Shown piece after piece: positions 1-6,162 of a DNA stretch of 23,430 nt. This DNA is from a virus. The notes under the pieces were generated by a model. That model was not told where the DNA came from. It worked only from the letters and a program-made list of their open reading frames with translations, and ran no database searches. The DNA is taken from the IMG/VR virus record IMGVR_UViG_3300031857_001437, positions 1 through 23,430 of that record. One strand, given 5' to 3'. Position 1 is the stretch's first letter. Each line of letters starts with the position of its first letter. The translations under genes were made by a program, and so were the position numbers.

Positions 1-65
1 CAGGTTGGGACGCGCTCGCAGCGGCTTTGCGTGATGATGCAGACAGGGCTCTGGCCCCGGTCCTG

Positions 66-1235
66 ATGGCCCGCGACTACGATTTCGACGCGCTTTTGAG
101 CGTCGCCGACACGGATTCCCAGCGCAAAAAGATCGAAGCCGTGCGCAAGTTCGGCGTGTCGCAAGGTGCGCGCGAACTGAAAATCACACGGCGCGCCATG
201 CAGATGGTGCTGCAGCGTCTCGTCCGACTGGCTGCCAGGCGCGGGCTTTCGGTCCAGCACGACATGACTCACGCAGTTCCGGCTGAGTACGAGGTGCGGG
301 GAGTCTCGACGCTGTACAACGCCGAGGGCAAAGTTAGCCAGCAGTGGGTGAAGTCCCGGCTGCGGGATGACGACGCGGCGCGGGCGATGCGGGAAGCCAT
401 CGAGGAGATGGCCGCAGAGCACCGTGGCACTGCTAAGCCGGTGAAAGCGCCGGCCAGAAGCATGGCGGGCCTGCTGTCGGTCTATCCCATGGGCGACCCG
501 CATATCGGTGCCTATGCCTGGGCTGCCGAAGCCGGCGAAGACTTTGACGTGAACATTGCCCGGCAGGATCTGCTCGCAGCAGCTGGCCGACTGGTGGAAG
601 TGGCGCCGCCATCTGAGCGTGCGCTGATCGTCAATTTGGGCGACTTCTTCCACGCCGACAGCCTGTCCCAGCTGACCAAGTCCGGCCACAAGCTGGACGT
701 GGACACGCGCTGGCCTCGAGTCCTACGGCTCGGCTGCCATCTGATGGTGGATCTGATCACGCTGGCACTGCGCAAGCACGCCAAAGTGGAAGTGATCAAC
801 GCCATCGGCAACCACGACGACCACTCGTCGATCATGCTGTCGGCGTTTCTGGAAGCGTGGTTCCACGCTGAGCCACGGGTGCATGTCTACCCGACGACGT
901 CCAAGTTCCATTACATCGAGCACGGCCGCTGCCTGATTGGCGTTACGCACGGCGACACGGTTAAGCACTTGGCGCTCGGCGAGCTGATGGCATCTGACCA
1001 GCCGGAAGCGTGGGGTCGTACAGTCCACAGGTACTGGTACACAGGCCACATCCACCACACCAGCAAAACAGAGCTGCGCGGGGCCGTGGTTGAGTCGTTC
1101 CGCACGCTTGCCGCGAAAGACGCCTGGCACGCTTCGCAGGGCTACCGTAGCGGCAGGGACATGTACGCCATCGTGCTGGACAAAGAGCACGGCGAGGTTG
1201 AGAGACACAGGTGTGACATTCGGCAGGTGCGCTAA
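66..1235 (+). CDS. Calcineurin-like metallophosphoesterase with N-terminal HTH
   Basis: A phage metallophosphoesterase, probably acting on nucleic acid or nucleotides; the substrate is unknown. Numbering from ATG 66, the metal-binding signatures come in family order: D144-P-H146, GD193-xx-H196, GNHD (N249, H250, D251), H295 in THGD, and GHIHH (H328, H330). Residues about 15-60 resemble a helix-turn-helix (KFGVSQGARELKITRRAM), so the enzyme may bind DNA. The 5' end is uncertain. The frame is open to the window edge, with a TTG at 27 as another start, so the gene may begin upstream. ATG 66 is preferred because a TGA in another frame (64-66) would give the TGATG overlap used at many junctions here. 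The next gene starts on the base after the stop. The fold is well supported by the motifs; the role in the phage cycle is not. Confidence 0.85.
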   Translation: MARDYDFDALLSVADTDSQRKKIEAVRKFGVSQGARELKITRRAMQMVLQRLVRLAARRGLSVQHDMTHAVPAEYEVRGVSTLYNAEGKVSQQWVKSRLRDDDAARAMREAIEEMAAEHRGTAKPVKAPARSMAGLLSVYPMGDPHIGAYAWAAEAGEDFDVNIARQDLLAAAGRLVEVAPPSERALIVNLGDFFHADSLSQLTKSGHKLDVDTRWPRVLRLGCHLMVDLITLALRKHAKVEVINAIGNHDDHSSIMLSAFLEAWFHAEPRVHVYPTTSKFHYIEHGRCLIGVTHGDTVKHLALGELMASDQPEAWGRTVHRYWYTGHIHHTSKTELRGAVVESFRTLAAKDAWHASQGYRSGRDMYAIVLDKEHGEVERHRCDIRQVR

Positions 1236-1445
1236 ATGGCAACACTCAAACCGATCAAAAGCCGACGCACCGCAGACGCTGAAGTGGTCAAGCTGCGTTG
1301 CAACTGCGGCGACCAAAGCTGGCACTTTCGGATCACGCTGATCGGGAATCAGGTGACCGCTGAATGCAGCGAATGCCTGGCCGATTGGGGGCCGTTTTTT
1401 GTTTCACCCGTTTCACCTGTGAGACCCGACGATGAGCCAAGCTGA
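1236..1445 (+). CDS. Small Cys-rich, possibly zinc-binding protein
   Basis: A 69-residue protein of unknown function. Two cysteine pairs, C22-x-C24 and C44-xx-C47, are spaced like a zinc ribbon, with a short beta-like segment (WHFRITLIGNQVTAEC) between them; the Pro- and Asp-rich tail is probably disordered. The start follows directly on the stop of the phosphoesterase, with a plausible ribosome site (AGGTG, about 1225-1229). The end overlaps the next gene by 14 bases. A nucleic-acid-binding or regulatory accessory to the phosphoesterase is only a guess. Confidence 0.6.
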   Translation: MATLKPIKSRRTADAEVVKLRCNCGDQSWHFRITLIGNQVTAECSECLADWGPFFVSPVSPVRPDDEPS

Positions 1446-1623
1446 ACCGAAAAAGATCCGCAAGTCGCGCACGATTTGGGTGGCTGTAGCAACGGCTGCA
1501 GCGGGCGCTGCGCTGACGGTCGCGCCAGAAGCGATGCCTGTGGCAGCGACTGGTCCGGGTCTGATTCTGATTGCGGCGATTAACGCCGCGCTCCGCGTCC
1601 TGACGTCTCAGCCGGTCAAGTGA
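1432..1623 (+). CDS. Small phage membrane protein, holin-like
   Basis: A 63-residue inner-membrane protein. A basic N-terminus (KKIRKSR) is followed by two hydrophobic stretches, about residues 15-30 and 38-55, separated by a Pro-containing turn. The end, AALRVLTSQPV, resembles the end of small membrane proteins often found in phage lysis regions. Size and topology would suit a class II holin, but no endolysin or spanin is in the window, so the lysis role is inferred. It overlaps the previous gene by 14 bases and is followed after 3 bases by another small membrane protein. Confidence 0.55.
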   Translation: MSQAEPKKIRKSRTIWVAVATAAAGAALTVAPEAMPVAATGPGLILIAAINAALRVLTSQPVK

Positions 1624-1626
1624 TCG

Positions 1627-1830
1627 GTGGATACGGAAGCCATCATCGCCGGGCTAGTCATGGCCGTGCTGGTGTCAATTGTGACCGGCGCCATTGCCGG
1701 CAACGTTGCCTCCCAGCGCACCATTGCCGCGCTGATAGTCCACATCGACTACCTGCGGTCCCACATCGATCGCCACGAAGAAACCATATCCCGAGCCCAT
1801 CGTCGCATCGACGATCTCGAAAAGCGTTGA
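1627..1830 (+). CDS. Small membrane-anchored coiled-coil protein
   Basis: A 67-residue protein with a GTG start. One hydrophobic segment (about residues 5-25, AIIAGLVMAVLVSIVTGAIA) is followed by an amphipathic, charged helix ending in RRIDDLEKR that could form a coiled coil. This single-span-plus-helix layout is seen in XhlA-like and other lysis-accessory proteins, but I recognise no family signature. Three bases separate it from the preceding membrane protein, suggesting a paired function. An alternative reading in the +2 frame (1620-1853) is rich in Arg and His and looks like a shadow. Confidence 0.5.
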   Translation: MDTEAIIAGLVMAVLVSIVTGAIAGNVASQRTIAALIVHIDYLRSHIDRHEETISRAHRRIDDLEKR

Positions 1831-1840
1831 GGATTGAACC

Positions 1841-2278
1841 ATGTCTGCAATGAGCGACTACCTTGAGAACAAGCTGGTTGATTTGACGTTGCGCGGCCAG
1901 GCGTTCACCGCTCCGGCCACGCTGTATTTTGGGCTTCACACCACGGCCACCACGGATGCTGGCGGTGGCACGGAAGTCTCGGGCGGCAGCTATGCGCGCG
2001 TGGCGGTGACGGCATCGCTGGCAAACTTCGCCGGCACGCAGAGCGCAGGCAGCACGACCGCAAGCTCTGGAACCGGCGGCGTCACATCCAACAACGGAAC
2101 CATCACGTTTCCCGCGCCGACGGCGACCTGGGGCACCGTCACGCACTGGAGCGTCTGGGATGCGTCCACCGCCGGAAACATGCTCTATCACGGCGCGCTG
2201 ACCACGTCGAAGACGATCAATAACGGCGACGCAGCACCATCGTTCGCAGCCGCCGCGCTCGTCCTGACGTTCGCTTGA
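1841..2278 (+). CDS. Phage tail-fibre-like structural protein
   Basis: A 145-residue virion protein. It begins SDYLENKLVDLTLRGQAF, followed by APATLYFGLHTT, GGTEVSGGSYAR and TWGTVTHWSVWDAS. This order is typical of a small beta-rich domain often annotated as a phage tail fibre protein. There is a ribosome site (GAGGA, 1829-1833) 7 bases before ATG 1841; a second in-frame ATG at 1850 is possible. It opens a block of structural-type genes that lies upstream of the terminase rather than with the tail genes. Family resemblance is good; the exact place in the virion is inferred. Confidence 0.7.
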   Translation: MSAMSDYLENKLVDLTLRGQAFTAPATLYFGLHTTATTDAGGGTEVSGGSYARVAVTASLANFAGTQSAGSTTASSGTGGVTSNNGTITFPAPTATWGTVTHWSVWDASTAGNMLYHGALTTSKTINNGDAAPSFAAAALVLTFA

Positions 2279-2287
2279 GCCTGACGC

Positions 2288-3040
2288 ATGGCTGACAATT
2301 TTCCGCAGACGCCGGGCACCGGCCGCAACGTCGCAACCGATCAGGTGACCTATAGCGGCGACACGGCTGACGTGCAGCTGGTGCGCGTGGTAAACACGTC
2401 GGGCGCAGAGGGCTCGCGGGTCGTCACAGACAAGCCAGTTTTTCAGACTGAGGACACCGCGCACGCGGACGGCGACCTCGGCGTGCTGATGATGGGCGTC
2501 CGCAATCACACCACCGGCAGCACTGCGGACGGCGAGTATTCTGCGATCAGCGTGTCGAGCACTGGCGACCTGCACACCATTGCGCGTCGTGATGTGCAGA
2601 GAATCTCTGTCGCGGTCGCAGGCACCAGCACCACGGCTTACGCGGCGGGCGACCAAGTCGGCACACTTTGCACGCTCGCCAACGCGGCGCGGATTTCAGG
2701 CGGAACCGGGATGATCCTGGGTGTTAGCCTTCAGGGCTACAATGACGCGATGGGCGCATTTGATGTCGTTTTCTTCGACAATTCAGCCGTGACGCTTGCA
2801 GCGGATAACGCTGCATTCAACCTCGCCACAGACGCTGACGTTTTGGAGTCTGTCGCGGTCGTGCAACTCTCTGGCGCGTACGACCTCGGTGCTAACCGAA
2901 TCGCGCAGGCGTTTAACTTGGCCGTACCGTTTTTTTGCTCGGGTAGCACGTCACTTTACGCTGCGCTAATAACGCGCGCCGCTTTCACAAACGCATCGGG
3001 CGAAACGTTGCAGCTTGTGGTGTATGTCGAGCGTAACTGA
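2288..3040 (+). CDS. Phage structural protein, beta-rich
   Basis: A 250-residue protein without transmembrane segments, rich in Ala, Thr, Val and Asp. The N-terminal third (about residues 1-95) contains short beta-like stretches. The C-terminal domain, from about residue 100, runs TTAYAAGDQVGTLCTLANAARISGG, continues through VVFFDNS and VAVVQLSGAYDLG, and resembles a beta-sandwich domain common in uncharacterised phage virion proteins. It is probably a decoration or fibre-associated protein. The stop overlaps the next start as TGATG. No enzymatic motif is visible. Confidence 0.6.
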   Translation: MADNFPQTPGTGRNVATDQVTYSGDTADVQLVRVVNTSGAEGSRVVTDKPVFQTEDTAHADGDLGVLMMGVRNHTTGSTADGEYSAISVSSTGDLHTIARRDVQRISVAVAGTSTTAYAAGDQVGTLCTLANAARISGGTGMILGVSLQGYNDAMGAFDVVFFDNSAVTLAADNAAFNLATDADVLESVAVVQLSGAYDLGANRIAQAFNLAVPFFCSGSTSLYAALITRAAFTNASGETLQLVVYVERN

Positions 3041-3864
3041 TGGCCTATACATTCGGCGCACTAGCCTCCGACGATGTTACCTTCACATTCGGGTTAACCC
3101 TCGGCGCGACAAACCGCGCGCAGCTTATCGCGGGTTGGTGGTATCCGACGACACTCACAGCAACGCGGGGCCTTTGGTCGGCCGGTAACGTAATGGGCGC
3201 TGAAATAGCGGCCACGACAAGCGAGCTTGTACTCAGAACGGACAACACGACTGACGGGCAGTGGACGACTACCGGTGCAAATCTGGTGGTCAATGAATGG
3301 CGATTTCTCGCGTTTTATCTGACCGCAATAAACACCCCTGCTGCCCAGTGGCGCGTGTGGTCGGGCGACCTGCAAACACCGCCAGCAGCCTGCACGATCA
3401 CGGTGAACACTGCGCCGGCTGGCAGTTTCGTCGGAAACACGAGCTTTTACGTCGGCAACAAAGGTACCAGCGCCACGCAGGCGTTTCAGGGTGCTGTTGG
3501 AAACGTGGCGGGCGCTGCACTGGGCAATGCCGCGCCCCCCTTAGGTATCTTCAATAGCACTGCCTTCGGTCAATTAAACGCCGAGCAAGAGCTGTGGATT
3601 TATCAGAATTACGTTCTCCAGTACTGGCTCGGCGAGGCATGGCCGAGAGCGATGCAGGACACATCCTACGGTGGCGGGGGCAACGTAGCCGCGTTTTTTA
3701 TGGACATGGACTGCACTCCATCCCCACGGGTTTGGCAGTTTTCTAGCGGAACGGCGGCGACGTTTTTGGCGCCAGCAGTCAGCGGTGCAACTAAATCCTT
3801 GCTTCGCTCGCCAATCGGCAACGGGAGCCTGAAAATCTCAAAGCAGATATTCGTGAGGCGCTGA
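3040..3864 (+). CDS. Hypothetical structural protein, lectin-like fold possible
   Basis: A 274-residue protein of unrecognised family. Residues about 20-200 alternate aromatic beta strands (AGWWYPTTL, EWRFLAFYL, AQWRVWSGD, NTSFYVGN) in the way of concanavalin/LamG-like sandwiches, which bind sugars on many phage fibres; this is inference from pattern only. The 3' half (about 3540-3860) is visibly poorer in GC and codon bias than the neighbours, as expected of an exchangeable host-recognition gene. It starts in a TGATG overlap with the previous gene and stops 3 bases before the repeat protein. Confidence 0.5.
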   Translation: MAYTFGALASDDVTFTFGLTLGATNRAQLIAGWWYPTTLTATRGLWSAGNVMGAEIAATTSELVLRTDNTTDGQWTTTGANLVVNEWRFLAFYLTAINTPAAQWRVWSGDLQTPPAACTITVNTAPAGSFVGNTSFYVGNKGTSATQAFQGAVGNVAGAALGNAAPPLGIFNSTAFGQLNAEQELWIYQNYVLQYWLGEAWPRAMQDTSYGGGGNVAAFFMDMDCTPSPRVWQFSSGTAATFLAPAVSGATKSLLRSPIGNGSLKISKQIFVRR

Positions 3865-3867
3865 TCC

Positions 3868-5064
3868 ATGTCGCTCCTGCTGCTGTTTAAAAGCGCAGCG
3901 GCATCGAGCACCGCGCTGGATGCGGCTGCATCCGCCAGCGTCACCAGCTCGGCGTCACTGACGACGCAGATCCGGCTGGCCGCATTTGCCAGCGCGTCCG
4001 TCACGGCATCAGCCGCGCTCACGACGCAGATCAGGCTGGCGTCAACTGTCAGTGCATCGGCGACCTCGAGCGCGGCGATCACCACGGCCGTGCGCCTGGC
4101 ATCAAGCCTGAGCGCATCGGTCACGCAGGCTTCCGCGCTTACAACGCAGATCCCGCTGGCTGCATCGGCTGCGGTATCCGTCACATCGACGGCCGCTCTG
4201 ACCGCACAGATCAGGCTGGCAGCTTCAGCCTCGGCTGCTGTCACAGCGACCTCAGACCTGACGACCAGCACGGCAGGCGCGGCACTGGCCGCCTCGGTCA
4301 ATGTGTCGGTGTCGCAGGACTCGCTGCTCACAGCACAGACGCGTTTTGCGTCATCGGTGCAGGCAGCCGTCACTGCGACGGCAGGGCTGAGCACACAGAT
4401 CCCGCTGGCCGCCTCGGTCAGCACGACAGCGACAGCATCGGCTGCGCTGTCCACGCAGATCCGGCTGGCTGGCTCACAGACCGCGTCGGTCACGCAGACC
4501 AGCGCACTGACAGCGCCAGGCGCAGGGCTTGCCGCATCTGCGTCGGTATCGGTCACATCCAGCGCGGCACTGACGACAGCGGCAGGGTTTGCTGCCTCGG
4601 TGCAGGCAAGCACCACTGCCTCGGCTGCGCTGAGCACAAGTGTGCGGCTCGCCGCGACAGCCAGCGCGAACACGACAGCATCTGCCAGCCTGACCACGGG
4701 CATCCCGCTCGCGGCCACAGGATCGGCAACAGCAACCGGCAACGCATCGATCACCACAGGCATTCGCCTGGTGGCGTCGAATGGCGTGCTGGTGACCGGT
4801 GCGGCAGGGCTATTCACGGGCATCCCGCTGGCTGCGGTGGCTGCGGTGGCGGTCACGGGCAGCGTCACGCTGACGGTGGTTACGGCAGCTGCAGCGCCAA
4901 GCACCAGGACGTTCACGGTCACTGCAGATACGCGCGGCTTCATCGTTGCAGCAGAGACGCGAGGCGGGAGCGTTCCCGCTGAATCCAGAACTTTCCAGAT
5001 CACCACAGAGAACCGGACTCAGACGGTGACGGAGGACGCGCGCGCGTTTGCCATCGCCGCTTAG
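3868..5064 (+). CDS. Repetitive Ala/Ser/Thr-rich fibre-shaft-like protein
   Basis: A 398-residue protein almost entirely made of two periodic arrays. After a short leader (MSLLLLFKSAAASS) come about 16 tandem units of 20 residues (one of 23, one of 21), each running roughly (R/P)LAAS-xx-S-VT-x-SA-x-LTTQI. The last 50 residues switch to a 9-residue period ending in Arg. Charged residues are nearly absent from the first array except the Arg at the unit boundary. Such spacing fits a beta-solenoid or fibrous shaft. The leader is hydrophobic but too short and lacks the charge for a clear signal peptide. A long frame on the opposite strand (3666-5006) arises from the repeat composition. Role inferred: fibre shaft or spacer, working with the next gene. 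Confidence 0.6.
   Translation: MSLLLLFKSAAASSTALDAAASASVTSSASLTTQIRLAAFASASVTASAALTTQIRLASTVSASATSSAAITTAVRLASSLSASVTQASALTTQIPLAASAAVSVTSTAALTAQIRLAASASAAVTATSDLTTSTAGAALAASVNVSVSQDSLLTAQTRFASSVQAAVTATAGLSTQIPLAASVSTTATASAALSTQIRLAGSQTASVTQTSALTAPGAGLAASASVSVTSSAALTTAAGFAASVQASTTASAALSTSVRLAATASANTTASASLTTGIPLAATGSATATGNASITTGIRLVASNGVLVTGAAGLFTGIPLAAVAAVAVTGSVTLTVVTAAAAPSTRTFTVTADTRGFIVAAETRGGSVPAESRTFQITTENRTQTVTEDARAFAIAA
3913..4884 (+). repeat. Tandem 60-nt coding repeats (about 16 units)
   Basis: Degenerate tandem repeats in phase with the reading frame. Units begin at 3913, 3973, 4033, 4093, 4153, 4213, 4282, 4342, 4402, 4462, 4525, 4585, 4645, 4705, 4765 and 4825. All steps are 60 bases except 69 (4213 to 4282) and 63 (4462 to 4525). 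A recurring DNA core is ACGCAGATCCGGCTGGC and variants at the boundary. Units differ from one another, so the array is old or selected at protein level. Confidence 0.9.
4906..5043 (+). repeat. Nine-residue (27-nt) Arg-ladder repeat
   Basis: Arginine codons fall at 4906, 4933, 4960, 4987, 5014 and 5041, exactly 27 bases apart. Each 9-residue unit follows R-T-F-x-V-x-A-E-T with variation (for example RTFTVTADT, RGFIVAAET, RTFQITTEN). It forms the C-terminus of the repeat protein. Confidence 0.85.
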
Positions 5065-5079
5065 CGGTGAGGGTAGCGC

Positions 5080-5346
5080 ATGTTCGCAGCAGTCAAAGAT
5101 CCACAGGCGACGCTGGACTATCGCTTTGACTGGGCCGCATGGCTCACCACAGACACGATCAGCACGGTGACGTGGACGGTGCCTGTCGGCATCACGCAGA
5201 CGGCAGCCACTAATACAACCACGACAGCCACGATCTGGTTGTCGGGCGGGACTGTGGGCACGCGTTACACCATCGTCTGCCGGATCAGCACGGCAGCCGG
5301 ACGCATCGACGAGCGCAGTCTGTTGGTGAGCGTGCAACAAAAGTGA
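5080..5346 (+). CDS. Small phage structural protein, fibre-adaptor-like
   Basis: An 88-residue protein that starts FAAVKDPQATLDYRFDWAAWL, followed by TISTVTWTVPVGI, IWLSGGTVGTRYTIVCRI and DERSLLVSV. This is the pattern of a small immunoglobulin-like beta protein often annotated as a phage fibre-tail adaptor or left hypothetical. A ribosome site (GAGGG, about 5069-5073) precedes ATG 5080. It follows the repeat protein closely and probably works with it. The stop TGA overlaps the GTG start of the HNH gene. The family is recognised by pattern; the adaptor role is inferred. Confidence 0.6.
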   Translation: MFAAVKDPQATLDYRFDWAAWLTTDTISTVTWTVPVGITQTAATNTTTTATIWLSGGTVGTRYTIVCRISTAAGRIDERSLLVSVQQK

Positions 5347-5651
5347 CATGGCATACGACACCACCGGCCTCCCGTGGCTATGGCGCGGCGTGGAAGCGGC
5401 TGCGGAAGGTGGTGATTCAGAGAGACCGAGGTCTCTGCCAGCTCTGCAAGAAAGCGGGATTGGTTCGGGCCGGAACAGACGTCGACCACATCATCAGAAA
5501 GGCCGACGGCGGCACGGACGCACTTGAAAACCTACGGCTCCTGTGTCGTCCGTGTCACGACCGCGTGACCAACGATGCAAACAGCACCGCAATGCCGTTC
5601 GACGCACGAGGCTTCCCGACAAAATCCTGCCACCACTGGGGGGGAGGGTGA
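5343..5651 (+). CDS. HNH endonuclease (packaging-associated)
   Basis: A 102-residue HNH nuclease, GTG start in a GTGA overlap. Zinc cysteines are C32-xx-C35 and C68-xx-C71; the catalytic segment has D48-H49, N63 and H72 in the DHI...NL..LC..CH order. HNH proteins directly before the terminase take part in cos cleavage with the terminase in HK97-like phages. The position here, one gap upstream of the P27-like small terminase, fits that role. The C-terminal tail (SCHHWGGG) is encoded by a G-run. Domain and neighbourhood make this call strong; a homing-endonuclease role is less likely. Confidence 0.9.
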   Translation: MTWHTTPPASRGYGAAWKRLRKVVIQRDRGLCQLCKKAGLVRAGTDVDHIIRKADGGTDALENLRLLCRPCHDRVTNDANSTAMPFDARGFPTKSCHHWGGG

Positions 5652-5724
5652 AACCCTGTTAGAGCTCAGGGTACCGCCGGGGGGGCCACAATTCTTTTAA
5701 TGCTGTAGAACCCGAGCAACCGAC
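5652..5724. other. HNH-TerS intergenic region, candidate cos site
   Basis: A 73-base gap with alternating inverted elements: AGGGT (5645-5649), ACCCT (5653-5657) and AGGGT (5668-5672), able to form two mutually exclusive hairpins, one with a 6-bp stem (ACCCTG 5653-5658 with CAGGGT 5667-5672). It is followed by the palindrome GGTACC and a G-rich block (CCGCCGGGGGGGCC, 5674-5687). HK97-like phages with HNH and P27-like terminases often carry cos here. No overhang can be read from sequence alone. Confidence 0.35.
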
Positions 5725-6162
5725 ATGGAACAACGCGGACGCAAATCCGCCGCCCGACTGGCGATAGCGCCGGTCGCAACGCTGAAGAGAATCCCCGAGC
5801 CGCCACAGCATCTGACGCCTGGACAAGCTGACGTCTGGCGCGGCGTGATGCGCACGGTGGTGTCGGAGTTCATTACCGAGGACGCACACCCGGTCCTGGT
5901 GGAGTTCTGCCGCGCAATCGAATTAGCCGACCAGGTCGCCGCGCAGCTTGCCGTATTTGATCCGGCATGGCTGGCAGATGACGACGGGCTGAAGCGCTGG
6001 GACAAGCTCACACAGATTCAACACCGCAACCAGGGCGTGATTGCTGCACTGGGCGGGAAGCTGCGCATTAATCCATCCAGTCGTGTGCGGGCAGAGAATG
6101 CCGCCACGGTGATGAAGCGCGGCAACGGCGGAAAACGGAAACCGTGGGAAAGCGAAGACTAA
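5725..6162 (+). CDS. Terminase small subunit, P27 family
   Basis: A 145-residue DNA-recognition subunit of the packaging motor. The N-terminal basic segment (RGRKSAARLAI) and the LTPGQADVWRGV, FCRAIELADQVAAQL and LGGKLRINPSSRVRAENAA segments follow the P27-like small terminase layout. It would bind near cos and recruit the large subunit. The ribosome site is weak (GAGCAACCGAC before the ATG). It overlaps the large-subunit GTG start by 19 bases. Size and context agree with the family. Confidence 0.85.
   Translation: MEQRGRKSAARLAIAPVATLKRIPEPPQHLTPGQADVWRGVMRTVVSEFITEDAHPVLVEFCRAIELADQVAAQLAVFDPAWLADDDGLKRWDKLTQIQHRNQGVIAALGGKLRINPSSRVRAENAATVMKRGNGGKRKPWESED

Noticed and set aside
1391-1425. 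T-run and TTTCACC direct repeats near the end of the Cys-rich gene as a terminator or operator
   Set aside because: No proper stem before the T-run, and the sequence is inside a coding frame.
1658-2656. 332-residue open frame on the - strand
   Set aside because: Arg/Gly-rich, crosses several coupled + strand genes, no motif; shadow of GC-rich coding sequence.
3913-4884. Regular 60-base repeats as a CRISPR array
   Set aside because: There are no identical repeats separated by unique spacers; the units are degenerate, adjacent and in coding phase.
3666-5006. 446-residue open frame on the - strand opposite the repeat protein
   Set aside because: Its repetitiveness is copied from the + strand repeats; no ribosome site or fitting neighbours, and it runs across two + strand genes.
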